From the NCBI GenBank assembly GCA_030611105.1, contig JAUWQL010000018.1:1-39006 (forward strand): a stretch of 39,006 nucleotides of DNA, read 5' to 3'. Below are positions 25,492-34,583 of this stretch, one piece after another. The DNA comes from Bacteroidales bacterium. Lineage in GTDB: Bacteria > Bacteroidota > Bacteroidia > Bacteroidales > UBA12077. The position numbers were made by a program, and so were the translations under genes. Numbering within the stretch: position 1 is the stretch's first letter; each line of letters begins with the position of its first letter. The notes under the pieces were generated by a model, which had not been told where the DNA came from, did no database searches, and saw only the letters and a program-made list of their open reading frames with translations.

Positions 25492-27333
25492 ATGTCAGAT
25501 ATTATTCAGCTTTTACCCGATTCAGTTGCAAACCAGATAGCAGCAGGAGAAGTTATTCAACGACCGGCTTCTGTTGTTAAGGAACTGGTAGAAAATGCCA
25601 TTGATGCAAAAGCTGATTCAATTACTATAAATATAAAAGATGCCGGAAAAACATTAATTCAGGTAATTGATAAGGGTATTGGAATGTCGGATACTGACGC
25701 ACGACTTTCTTTCGAGCGACACTCTACTTCAAAAATCAAAACAGCGGATGATTTATTTGCAATTTCGACCATGGGATTTAGAGGTGAAGCTTTAGCTTCT
25801 ATTGCAGCTATTGCAAAAGTTGAATTAAAAACCCGGCAAGAAAATAGTGAGATAGGAACTCAGATTACAATTGAGGGATCGAAAGTTATAAATCAGGAAT
25901 CTGTGAGTTGTGCTAAAGGATCTAATTTAGCAGTGAAAAATCTTTTCTTTAATGTTCCGGCACGAAGAAAATTTTTAAAATCGAATACTACAGAATTTGG
26001 ACATATTATTTCGGAGTTTCAAAGAATCGCATTGGCTAATCCTGAAGTTGAATTTAAACTTTATCATAACGATTCGGAAATTTATTTACTGCCTAAAGCT
26101 AACATCAGACAAAGAATAGTTGCTGTTTTCGGAAAAAGGATAAATCAAAACCTGATTACCATTGAAAGCAATACAAGCATTGTTTCTATTAAAGGATTTA
26201 TTGGTAAGCCGGAATATGCACGCAAAAAATCAGGCGAGCAATTTTTCTTTATTAATAACAGATATATGCGTAGCGCTTATTTTAATAAAGCCATTATAAA
26301 CGCTTACGACCAGATTTTACAACCAGAAACTGCTCCTTCTTATTTTTTATATTTAACAGCCGATCCATCAACTATAGATGTAAATATTCATCCAACAAAA
26401 ACAGAGATTAAATTTGAGGATCAACAGGCTATATGGCAAATTGTACACTCTGCAGTAAAACAGGCCCTTGGAAAAAATAATATTGTTCCGTCTATTGATT
26501 TCAATCAGGAACAAGGATTCAACATCCCGGTTTTATCAAAAAATACAGAAATCAGAAACCCTCAAATAGAAATTGATCCTACTTTCAATCCTTTTGAGCA
26601 TAAGAAACCCGTTAGCAAGAATCCAAAAAGCTCAGCAATTTCTCTGGAAAAAGAAAATCTGGTAAACTGGGATAAGTTATATGAAGGATTTGAAAAAGAA
26701 AATCAACAATCGGATGAATTTTCATTTATCTCTAACGAAAATTCTCAACAAACTATTACAGATCCGGATGTAAGCGAAAAGTATTTTCATTTTAAAAACA
26801 AATATATATTTACACCTGTAAAATCCGGTTTAATGATTGTTGATCAGAAAAGAGCACATGAAAGGATTCTTTTCGAGAAATTTTTAAATACTCTTTCTTT
26901 TGAATCAGCGGTTACTCAAAAATCTTTATATCCTAAAACTATTGAACTAGATGCCAAAGATCATGCTTTGTTGATGGATATAAACGATGATTTAAAAAGT
27001 TTGGGTTTTGATATTGATGATTTTGGAAGAAACTCTATTGTTATTAACGGAATGCCTGCCGATTCAAGTAATCAGGAACCGGAACAAATTATAGATAAAT
27101 TTTTAAACGAATATTCGACTGGAGAGCTTGATGCAAAAACACAAGCCAAAGAAAAAATTGCCAAATCTTTAGCAAAAGCTTCAGCAATTAGTAGTAATCA
27201 ACCATTAAACAATAAAGAAATGCACGAAATGGTTGACATGTTATTTGCCTGCCAAAATCCGAACTATTCACCTTTTGGCAAATTAATTGTAAGCATCATT
27301 AAAACAGATGAGCTCGAAAAACGTTTTAATTAA
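25492..27333 (+). CDS. mutL: DNA mismatch repair protein MutL
   Basis: MutL links mismatch recognition to strand removal. The 613-aa protein has the N-terminal GHKL ATPase: Glu34-Asn35 in ELVENAIDAKAD, DKGIGM (60-65) and GFRGEA (95-100). A variable linker (about 335-425) precedes the C-terminal dimerisation domain. There, DQKRAHERILFE (from Asp451) stands where endonuclease-active MutL has DQHA(X)2E(X)4E. The Asp and both Glu are kept, but the His is Lys. A conserved ACQNPNYSPFGK lies near the C-terminus. Start ATG at 25492; the first rhomboid gene follows 22 bp later. Confidence 0.96.
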   Translation: MSDIIQLLPDSVANQIAAGEVIQRPASVVKELVENAIDAKADSITINIKDAGKTLIQVIDKGIGMSDTDARLSFERHSTSKIKTADDLFAISTMGFRGEALASIAAIAKVELKTRQENSEIGTQITIEGSKVINQESVSCAKGSNLAVKNLFFNVPARRKFLKSNTTEFGHIISEFQRIALANPEVEFKLYHNDSEIYLLPKANIRQRIVAVFGKRINQNLITIESNTSIVSIKGFIGKPEYARKKSGEQFFFINNRYMRSAYFNKAIINAYDQILQPETAPSYFLYLTADPSTIDVNIHPTKTEIKFEDQQAIWQIVHSAVKQALGKNNIVPSIDFNQEQGFNIPVLSKNTEIRNPQIEIDPTFNPFEHKKPVSKNPKSSAISLEKENLVNWDKLYEGFEKENQQSDEFSFISNENSQQTITDPDVSEKYFHFKNKYIFTPVKSGLMIVDQKRAHERILFEKFLNTLSFESAVTQKSLYPKTIELDAKDHALLMDINDDLKSLGFDIDDFGRNSIVINGMPADSSNQEPEQIIDKFLNEYSTGELDAKTQAKEKIAKSLAKASAISSNQPLNNKEMHEMVDMLFACQNPNYSPFGKLIVSIIKTDELEKRFN

Positions 27334-27355
27334 ATGACATTTTAATTTTATAAAT

Positions 27356-28171
27356 ATGATTAACATAAAATTTAGTGATATCCCCCCAGTTGTAAAAAAT
27401 CTCATTATAATAAATATAATAATGCTTTTGGCAACCTGGGTTTTGGGAAATGCCTTTGATATCCAGTTAAGCCAGGTACTTGGATTACATTATTTTAAGT
27501 CTGACTTATTTCAACCTTATCAGTTTGTTACTCACATGTTTATGCATGGAGGATTAACACACCTATTCTTTAATATGTTTGCATTATGGATGTTTGGTCG
27601 TGTTTTAGAAACTGTATGGGGGAGTAAAAGATTTTTTATTTATTTTGTTGTTACCGGACTTGGAGCAGCTGTACTACATACATTTGTAATTCATTTGCAA
27701 ATGGCAAGTATTTTAAATGATATAAAAGCTTTTTCAAATACTCCATCGCCTGAAGCATTCGCACTGCTTGTAAAAGATCATTTTCCTGAATATTATTCTC
27801 AGATTTACAGCAAACTTCTTAATGGTTGGTATTCAAATCCTGAATCTTCGAGTTACGTTGCAATGGCACAACAATATGCTAATGAGTTATTGAGTCTTAA
27901 AATGAATATTCCAACAGTTGGAGCATCGGGAGCTGTATTCGGAGTTCTTTTAGCTTTCGGAATGCTTTTCCCAAATACTAAATTGATGTTGCTGTTTCCT
28001 CCAATACCAATTAAAGCAAAATATTTTGTAATATTTTATGGGGCACTTGAACTTTGGTTAGGCTTAACTCAGCCAGGAAGTAATATTGCTCACTTTGCTC
28101 ACCTTGGTGGCATGTTATTTGGGTTTATACTTATTAAATTTTGGAATAGTAAAAGAACAAATTTCTATTAA
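27356..28171 (+). CDS. Rhomboid-family intramembrane serine protease (first of two)
   Basis: Rhomboids cleave membrane proteins inside the bilayer. The 271-aa protein has about six membrane segments, with HMFMHGGLTHLFFNMFALWMFG in the usual helix 2 position. Catalytic Ser191 is in GASGAVFG and His249 in AHLGGMLFGF, so the Ser-His dyad is complete. An unusually long hydrophilic loop (about 122-182) separates two segments before the Ser helix. It follows mutL by 22 bp and precedes a second rhomboid gene. Confidence 0.92.
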   Translation: MINIKFSDIPPVVKNLIIINIIMLLATWVLGNAFDIQLSQVLGLHYFKSDLFQPYQFVTHMFMHGGLTHLFFNMFALWMFGRVLETVWGSKRFFIYFVVTGLGAAVLHTFVIHLQMASILNDIKAFSNTPSPEAFALLVKDHFPEYYSQIYSKLLNGWYSNPESSSYVAMAQQYANELLSLKMNIPTVGASGAVFGVLLAFGMLFPNTKLMLLFPPIPIKAKYFVIFYGALELWLGLTQPGSNIAHFAHLGGMLFGFILIKFWNSKRTNFY

Positions 28172-28334
28172 CTATTGATGTTATTTAGAAAAAACACTCA
28201 ATAAACAACACACAATAATCAATAAAAAAGTTAAAAATTCATCATACATAAAATAACATTTAATCATTGCCACTAAAATAACAGTAGAACCAAAAATAAA
28301 AAATGGAGTAAGTAAAATTTCACAAGTTAACATC

Positions 28335-29210
28335 ATGAGTATTATCGACGAAATAAAAAAATCATTTAAAAGCGGAAGTGCTTTAATCAAGTTAATTTAT
28401 ATAAATATTGCTGTCTTTTTGGCAGTAAAACTTATTGGAACTTTTATTACCCTGTTACAATTAAATACGGGTTTTTCATTCGTAAGCTGGTTTGCGGTTC
28501 CTGCCGATTTGAATAACCTTGTATATAAACCCTGGACCATTTTTACATATATGTTTTTACATCAGGATTTTTTACACATCCTGTTTAACATGCTTTGGCT
28601 GTATTGGTTTGGGATGATCTTTTTAAGCTACTTCGATAATAAAAAACTCTTAAGTGTATATATTGTTGGTGGACTTGCAGGTGCCGTATTGTATATTTTA
28701 TCGTTTAATATATTTCCTTTATTCGATCAGGTATTACCAATGTCTTATGCGCTTGGAGCTTCGGCTTCTGTTATTGCAATTGTAATAGCAATTTCTGTTT
28801 ATGCTCCAAATCATACAATAAACTTATTATTTTTTGGACCTGTTCAATTAAAATATATTGCTGCATTTTCTATTGTGCTTGACATTTTAAGTATTGCCTC
28901 ATCAAATGCAGGAGGACATATTGCTCACCTGGGAGGCGCACTGTTTGGATACCTGTACATTTCACAATTACGTAAAGGCAAAAATATTACCAAAGGTTTT
29001 GATCGCTTTATGGATAAAATATTTTCATTATTTAAACCGCAAAATAAATTTAAAGTAACCTATAAACGCCCTGTAAGCGATTACGAATACAATAAAGATA
29101 AAGCAACTAAACAAAAAGGTATTGATGAAATTCTGGATAAAATTGCTAAATCAGGATACGACAGCCTGACAAAAAAGGAAAAAGAGATTTTATTTAAAAA
29201 CAGCAAATAA
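28335..29210 (+). CDS. Rhomboid-family intramembrane serine protease (second of two)
   Basis: The 291-aa protein has the core in residues about 20-215, with MFLHQDFLHILFNMLWLYWFG in helix 2. Ser143 sits in GASASVIA and His198 in AHLGGALFGY, so both catalytic residues are present. It lacks the long loop of the first copy but adds a polar C-terminal tail (about 220-291, ending KKEKEILFKNSK), possibly regulatory. The two copies differ clearly in sequence, so this is an old pair rather than a recent duplication. Confidence 0.92.
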   Translation: MSIIDEIKKSFKSGSALIKLIYINIAVFLAVKLIGTFITLLQLNTGFSFVSWFAVPADLNNLVYKPWTIFTYMFLHQDFLHILFNMLWLYWFGMIFLSYFDNKKLLSVYIVGGLAGAVLYILSFNIFPLFDQVLPMSYALGASASVIAIVIAISVYAPNHTINLLFFGPVQLKYIAAFSIVLDILSIASSNAGGHIAHLGGALFGYLYISQLRKGKNITKGFDRFMDKIFSLFKPQNKFKVTYKRPVSDYEYNKDKATKQKGIDEILDKIAKSGYDSLTKKEKEILFKNSK

Positions 29211-29296
29211 AAAAATTCCGTCAAAATATTTAAGCTTCACTTGAATTTTTCAATCATTAATTCTAAATTAGATATAAATATCAAATAAAATTTGAA

Positions 29297-30400
29297 TTGA
29301 AAGCGATTATCTACACTTTATTAAGGTATTTGAATTATATTTTTGTCGGGGCGATGCTGCTTTCCTATTTGTCTATATTTATAAGCCCTGAAAAAATATG
29401 GTTGTTGGCCTTTTTTGGATTAGCTTACCCTTTTCTATTAATTGTTAATTCACTTTTTATTATATTTTGGATTTACAAAAAAAGAAAACTCTTTATTATT
29501 TCATTAATAGCCATATTGCTTGGCTGGAATTATCTGGCAACTTATATTCAAATCCCTTTAAAGAAACAAAATAAAGACACTGAGATATCCAAAAATGGAT
29601 TTAACATTTTATCATTTAATGTGAGATTATTTGATTTATATAACTGGAGCGAAACCGAAAATACACTTCCCGAAATTTTCGAATTTATAAACACCCAGGA
29701 ATTTGACTTTATGTGTTTCCAGGAATTTTTTACTCAAAACAGCGGAGAGCTTAGTGAGAATTCAATTATGAACAATATTAAGAATAAATATTTTACTCAT
29801 ATTGATTATGCTATTGAAAATATAAATTATAACTATGGGATTGCAACATTCAGTAAACACCCAATTGTTAACAGGGGTGTAATTAATTTCAGCAATTCAT
29901 CAAATTCAAGTATTTATACTGATGTTGTAATAAACAAAGACACCATCAGAATTTTCAATAATCATTTGCAATCTATTCGTTTCAATAAAAATAATTACTC
30001 ATTTATCACCAACAGTAAAGTGTTAAAAGATGAAGAAAGATTAAAAGAAATAAAAGATATTTCTTTCAGGCTTCGTGATGCATTTATTAAAAGAGCCAGT
30101 CAGGCTAACATAATATCAAAACACATTCAAAATTCGCCATACCCGGTAGTTGTGTGTGGCGATTTTAATGACGTTCCTGTATCTTATTCTTATAGAACAA
30201 TGAAAGGAAATTTAAATGATTCATTTGTAGAAGCAGGAAAAGGTATTGGAACTACATATATGGGTAAATTTCCTTCGTTCAGAATTGATTTTATATTTCA
30301 CAGTAAAGAAATAAAATGTGTGCATTTTGATATTCCTAATGTAAAGCTTTCTGACCACTTCCCGATTACCGGAGAATTTTATTTAAATAGAAAAGACTAA
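29297..30400 (+). CDS. Membrane-anchored endonuclease/exonuclease/phosphatase-family protein
   Basis: The 367-aa protein has three N-terminal membrane segments (about residues 5-85) followed by an EEP catalytic domain. NILSFNVRLFDLY, the metal-binding Glu in FMCFQEFF, GDFNDVP, FRIDFIF and SDHFPI are the family's metal and catalytic motifs. Family members cut DNA, RNA or phospholipid phosphodiesters, and the substrate here cannot be told. The start is a TTG at 29297; the first in-frame ATG would remove most of the first membrane segment. It follows the rhomboid pair. Confidence 0.88.
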   Translation: MKAIIYTLLRYLNYIFVGAMLLSYLSIFISPEKIWLLAFFGLAYPFLLIVNSLFIIFWIYKKRKLFIISLIAILLGWNYLATYIQIPLKKQNKDTEISKNGFNILSFNVRLFDLYNWSETENTLPEIFEFINTQEFDFMCFQEFFTQNSGELSENSIMNNIKNKYFTHIDYAIENINYNYGIATFSKHPIVNRGVINFSNSSNSSIYTDVVINKDTIRIFNNHLQSIRFNKNNYSFITNSKVLKDEERLKEIKDISFRLRDAFIKRASQANIISKHIQNSPYPVVVCGDFNDVPVSYSYRTMKGNLNDSFVEAGKGIGTTYMGKFPSFRIDFIFHSKEIKCVHFDIPNVKLSDHFPITGEFYLNRKD

Positions 30401-30406
30401 AGTTTG

Positions 30407-30508
30407 ATGTCTGATTTTCTTGTCTTCAGCCAGGAATGTTTATATCATAAACTTATTAATGAAGGCTTAAAAGTTGAGAAAGAAAAACCAATACCTATTT
30501 ATTTATAA
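30407..30508 (+). pseudogene. Relic of a GxxExxY (PDDEXK_3-like) protein
   Basis: A 33-codon frame reads SQECLYHKLINEGLKVEKEKPIPIYL. The 'G-L-x-V-E-x-E-x-P-I-P' run is typical of the middle of GxxExxY proteins, which normally have over 120 residues. No continuation is seen. It is followed by a decayed inverted repeat (30519-30625). It is probably a fragment left after deletion. Confidence 0.5.
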
Positions 30509-30518
30509 AAAGGAATTA

Positions 30519-30625
30519 TTACGCTGAGTTACGCAATGAAACGCCAAGTTACGCTAAGATAATCTCTGCGTAACTTTTGCGATTTCTTAGCGCGTCCCAG
30601 CCTGCGGCAGGCAGGTTCGCGTAAC
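30519..30625. repeat. Imperfect inverted repeat with a nested palindrome
   Basis: Related motifs of the form gttacgc...aagttacgctaaga are repeated in opposite directions around about 30565. The right arm is interrupted by the 21-nt insertion tcccagcctgcggcaggcagg (30595-30615). That insert shares CCTGCCTGCCG with the insertion in the tRNA-Ala relic when read on the minus strand. Confidence 0.55.
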
Positions 30626-30740
30626 AATATATCTAACATCTCAAGGATTATAAAAAATAATTAAATTTATAATGTAGAATGATATATCATTGTACATACT
30701 CTCCCTAATATTTAAATTGAGCCCAAAGATGCCTGATGTA

Positions 30741-31691
30741 CTAGAAAGGTAAGTTATCCAAATCAACATTCCCTCCCGAAACAATAATCCCTACTTTTTT
30801 ACCTTTAAATAAATATCTATTCTCTATCACCACCGCCAAAGGAACTGCAGCCGATGGTTCGACAATAATTTTCATTCGCTCCCAAATCATTCTCATTGCA
30901 CTTACAATGGTTTCTTCTTTAGCTGTTAGTATTCCATCCACTTTTTCACGAATTATTTGAAAAGTCAAAGGACTTAAAGAAGTTAACAAGCCATCGGCAA
31001 TTGTATTTGGACGCCCTGCAGGAATTAAAACACCTTTTTTAAAAGAACGAAAAGCGTCATCAGCATTTAAAGGCTCTGCACCATATACTTTAATTTCAGG
31101 ATTAATTGCCTTTGAAGAAACGGCTGTTCCACTCATCAATCCGCCACCACCAATAGGTGCAATTATTACATCCAGATCGTGAACATCTTCTAAAAATTCT
31201 ATGGCAGCTGTTCCTTGCCCACAAATTACATTAAAGTTATTGTATGGATGAATAAATGTAGCTCCTGTTTCTTTCTGAACCTTGCTTAATGTTTCTTCGC
31301 GAGCTTGTAAAGTTGATTCACAAAAAGTAATTTTTGCCCCATAAGCTTCAACTGCTTTCTTTTTAATTTCCGGAGCATTTTCAGGCATTACAATGAAGGC
31401 AGGGATTCCCAACTGTTTTGCTGCCAAGCTTAATGCCGCTGCATGATTGCCAGATGAATGAGTAGTTACTCCCTTTTCAGCTTCATTCTCATTTAAAAGC
31501 CTTACTGCATTGGTTGCCCCACGAAATTTAAATGCCCCAACTTTCTGAAAATTTTCACATTTAAAAGATAACTCTATATTAAAAATTTCATTAATACTTT
31601 TGGACGATAGCACAGGCGTTTTGTGAATTAAAGACTTTATTCTTTTATGCGCTTCCTGAATATCACTAAATTGTGGAGCTAAAGTTGGCAT
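30741..31691 (-). CDS. PLP-dependent threonine dehydratase / serine racemase-type enzyme
   Basis: The 316-aa protein is a fold-type II PLP enzyme. The Schiff-base Lys55 is in GAFKFRGA, SSGNHAAALSLAAKQLG binds the substrate, and APIGGGGLMSG holds the phosphate. The catabolic threonine dehydratase and serine racemase families look alike at this length, and no C-terminal ACT domain is present. I therefore do not choose between deamination and racemisation. The CarboxypepD_reg protein gene is 27 bp upstream on the same strand. Confidence 0.88.
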   Translation of the reverse strand: MPTLAPQFSDIQEAHKRIKSLIHKTPVLSSKSINEIFNIELSFKCENFQKVGAFKFRGATNAVRLLNENEAEKGVTTHSSGNHAAALSLAAKQLGIPAFIVMPENAPEIKKKAVEAYGAKITFCESTLQAREETLSKVQKETGATFIHPYNNFNVICGQGTAAIEFLEDVHDLDVIIAPIGGGGLMSGTAVSSKAINPEIKVYGAEPLNADDAFRSFKKGVLIPAGRPNTIADGLLTSLSPLTFQIIREKVDGILTAKEETIVSAMRMIWERMKIIVEPSAAVPLAVVIENRYLFKGKKVGIIVSGGNVDLDNLPF

Positions 31692-31718
31692 TTTAATTGT
31701 TTTTGCTAAAATACAGAA

Positions 31719-32498
31719 TCATTCAGGTTTTTCCGAATCATCTTTACTTTTTTTAAAAGCTTCAAATTGTAATAAAATTTCTGAGTACAAATTATAATCA
31801 TCAATACTTAAAATGTATTTATCCTGAAAATCACAAAACTCCATAAACTCATACGCTTCTTCGCCACTTAATCCTGTCAGATTTCTTATAATATGCTCAT
31901 TGTATCGAGGATACACCTCTTCTTTAACTTTGTCTTCTTTGGTTAATTTTATGTATTTCTTAATTGCTTTAGCCTCCTTGCTAAACAATACGTAAATCAG
32001 TGATGCCGGGCCTGTTATAGTCGGCTCCATAACTTGGGGAGGAACTTCTACATGTTTAAATAATTTTTTAAACTCCGGATTAATTCCAATATCAGGTAAT
32101 TCTAAATTTAAAACCTTGTATTCAAAATCCTTGTATGTTCCTAAATAATAAATCGCAACTTCGGGAATCTCGTAATACCTATTTTGTAAATGAATCTGAA
32201 CTAACGAATCTTTAATAATTCCATTTACTCCATATTCCAGATAATCAAATCCTATTGCAGAAATATTTAAAATATTGCCTGGTTTTACCCAAATCTCAAA
32301 ATAACCTAAAGTATCTGCAACAACACCCCACTGTTGATCAATATTAATTATATGTACAAGAGCAACCGGATATTCCCCTTCTATACTTATCACTTGTCCT
32401 GAGAAATAATATAAGCTATCACTCTCTTGCGCGAAAAGAGATAATATTGACAGGTTTATCAAAAAAAACAAGAAGTATTTTTTTAGGGTTTCCGGCAT
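31719..32498 (-). CDS. Exported CarboxypepD_reg-like protein
   Basis: The 259-aa product has a signal peptide (about 7-24, ending LFAQ). The first domain (about 30-115) is a CarboxypepD_reg-like beta domain: SGQVISIEGEYPVALVHI, then DTLGYFEIWVKPGNILNISAIGFD. This unit often starts TonB-dependent receptors, but here it is followed by an unrecognised helical C-terminal part. The protein is thus a stand-alone exported protein, possibly bound to the outer membrane. Linked to the PLP enzyme gene downstream. Confidence 0.75.
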   Translation of the reverse strand: MPETLKKYFLFFLINLSILSLFAQESDSLYYFSGQVISIEGEYPVALVHIINIDQQWGVVADTLGYFEIWVKPGNILNISAIGFDYLEYGVNGIIKDSLVQIHLQNRYYEIPEVAIYYLGTYKDFEYKVLNLELPDIGINPEFKKLFKHVEVPPQVMEPTITGPASLIYVLFSKEAKAIKKYIKLTKEDKVKEEVYPRYNEHIIRNLTGLSGEEAYEFMEFCDFQDKYILSIDDYNLYSEILLQFEAFKKSKDDSEKPE

Positions 32499-32694
32499 TA
32501 ATTATATTTCCTTTTAGTACAAATATAAAATATGATCCTTTGACTCACATGAATGTTTAACAATCTTTAACTTTCTCTAATTATTTTAAACATTAAAACT
32601 ATACCGTTTCGTCTTGTGTTTAATCTTTTTTGCATCCTTTTTTTTGGTTATCTTCGCATTCTGATTACATTATAACGTAATTAATATTTTAAAA

Positions 32695-33513
32695 ATGCTT
32701 AAACAGTATAAAAATATTATTGAACAGGCCTGGAATAACAGGAACCTGTTAAAAGAAGAGTCGACTCAAAATGTTATCAGGGAGATAATTGAGTTGCTTG
32801 ATAAAGGAAAAGTCAGAGTTGCTGAACCAACAGAAAATGGTTGGCAGGTAAACGAGTGGATAAAAAAAGCTGTAATTTTATATTTCCCAATTCAGAAAAT
32901 GGAGGTAACCACGGTTGGTCCATTCGAATTTCACGATAAAATTGATTTAAAAACAGGATATGATCAACTGGGAGTACGTGTTGTTCCACACGCAATAGCT
33001 CGATACGGATCTTTTGTAGCAAAAAATGTTATAATGATGCCTTCATATATAAATATAGGAGCGTATGTTGATTCAGGAACCATGGTTGATACCTGGTCCA
33101 CTGTTGGCTCTTGTGCACAAATTGGCAAAAATGTTCATTTAAGTGGGGGTGTTGGAATCGGAGGTGTTTTGGAACCAGTACAAGCAGCTCCTGTTATTAT
33201 TGAAGATGACTGTTTTATTGGGTCAAGATGCATAATTGTTGAAGGTGTTTATATTGAAAAAGAAGCAGTGTTAGGTGCAAATGTTGTTATAACAAAATCA
33301 ACAAAAATTATTGATGTTTCGGGCTCTGAGCCTATTGAATATAAAGGCCGTGTTCCTGCAAGATCAGTGGTTATACCAGGTACACAAACTAAAAAATTTA
33401 ATGCCGGAGAATATCAGGTCCCATGTGCATTAATTATTGGAAAAAGAAAAGAATCAACAAATCTTAAAACATCACTAAATGATGCTTTAAGAGAATATAA
33501 TGTTGCGGTTTAA
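32695..33513 (+). CDS. dapD: Tetrahydrodipicolinate N-succinyltransferase
   Basis: DapD adds succinyl to tetrahydrodipicolinate in the lysine and diaminopimelate pathway, which also supplies peptidoglycan. The 272-aa protein has the family length, an N-terminal helical domain (about 1-90) and a left-handed beta-helix of hexapeptide repeats (about 100-230: MPSYINIGAYVDSGTMVDTW, then GGVGIGGVLEP). The C-terminus ends with the usual LREYNVAV-type tail. A -7 like TATCTTCG is at 32649-32656. The glycosyltransferase gene starts three bases after its stop. Confidence 0.95.
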   Translation: MLKQYKNIIEQAWNNRNLLKEESTQNVIREIIELLDKGKVRVAEPTENGWQVNEWIKKAVILYFPIQKMEVTTVGPFEFHDKIDLKTGYDQLGVRVVPHAIARYGSFVAKNVIMMPSYINIGAYVDSGTMVDTWSTVGSCAQIGKNVHLSGGVGIGGVLEPVQAAPVIIEDDCFIGSRCIIVEGVYIEKEAVLGANVVITKSTKIIDVSGSEPIEYKGRVPARSVVIPGTQTKKFNAGEYQVPCALIIGKRKESTNLKTSLNDALREYNVAV

Positions 33514-33515
33514 AT

Positions 33516-34496
33516 ATGGTGAGGTTTTTAATTATACAAACAGCATTTATTGGTGATGTTATTTTAGCAACCCCGATTATTGAAAAACTGCATAAATTTT
33601 ATCCCGATTCGCAAATTGATTTTTTATTACGTAAAGGGAATGAAAACCTGTTAAGAAATCATCCTTTTGTTTCAAATCTTTTGATTTGGGATAAGAAAAA
33701 CGAGAAAAAAAAGAATCTGTTTCGTATTATTAAATTAATCCGAAGCAAAAAATACGACTATGTTATAAACCTTCAAAGATTTGCATCAACAGGAATAATT
33801 ACAGCATTTTCCGGCAGTAAAATAAAAGTTGGATTTAGTAAAAATCCATTTTCTTTTCTTTTTACTCGAAAAATTAAACATGAAATTGGCAATGGGAAAC
33901 ATGAGATTGAAAGAAATATAGAATTGATTTCTGAAATTACAGACAATAGTGTTTTTAAACCCAAATTATATCCTGCCGACGAAGACTTTCAAATAGTTTC
34001 TCAATATAAAATGCGACCATATATTTGTATGGCTCCTACTTCGGTTTGGTTCACAAAACAGTTTCCTGAAAATAAGTGGGCTGATTTAATTAATAAAATC
34101 GAAACAAAATATCACATTTATTTAATTGGCGGACCTGATGATGCAGATGCTTGTGATGAAATAACAGCTAAAAGTATCAGGAGTAACATAACAAATTTGT
34201 GTGGGAAATTAAGTTTTTTACAAACCTCAGCATTAATGACAAATGCTATCATGAATTATGTTAACGATTCAGCTCCAATGCACATGGCCTCGGCAATGAA
34301 TGCTCCAACAACGGCAATCTTTTGTTCAACAGTTCCCGATTTTGGATTTGGACCTTTGTCAGATCAAGCAAGAATTATTGAAACTAAAGAAAAACTTGAA
34401 TGTCGCCCCTGCGGTTTACATGGCTTTAAAAAATGTCCTGAAGGACACTTTAAATGTGCAAATACTATTAATATTGAAAATGTACTAACTAAATGA
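33516..34496 (+). CDS. Glycosyltransferase family 9 (heptosyltransferase-like)
   Basis: The 326-aa protein begins FLIIQTAFIGDVILATPIIE, the characteristic GT9 start, where the acidic residue near GD is catalytic. A second part holds ICMAPTSVWFTKQFP and YLIGGPDDADACDE for nucleotide-sugar binding, followed by NDSAPMHMASAMNAPT. A cysteine-rich end (CRPCGLHGFKKCPEGHFKC) is seen in many GT9 proteins. Heptose or a related sugar transfer to LPS core is likely; the exact substrate is not readable. It is coupled to dapD (two-base gap). Confidence 0.9.
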   Translation: MVRFLIIQTAFIGDVILATPIIEKLHKFYPDSQIDFLLRKGNENLLRNHPFVSNLLIWDKKNEKKKNLFRIIKLIRSKKYDYVINLQRFASTGIITAFSGSKIKVGFSKNPFSFLFTRKIKHEIGNGKHEIERNIELISEITDNSVFKPKLYPADEDFQIVSQYKMRPYICMAPTSVWFTKQFPENKWADLINKIETKYHIYLIGGPDDADACDEITAKSIRSNITNLCGKLSFLQTSALMTNAIMNYVNDSAPMHMASAMNAPTTAIFCSTVPDFGFGPLSDQARIIETKEKLECRPCGLHGFKKCPEGHFKCANTINIENVLTK

Positions 34497-34583
34497 TTAA
34501 CGATATCTAATAACCTGAGCTCGAGATAAGAATTTTTTACAGCTTCATGGGGTTTTTCATAGACAAGTCATATTTTTGAAAGA

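Noticed and set aside
28181-28390. 69-aa hydrophobic minus-strand ORF between the rhomboid genes
   Set aside because: It overlaps the start of the second rhomboid gene, has no signal or promoter, and its hydrophobicity follows from AT-rich DNA read in reverse.
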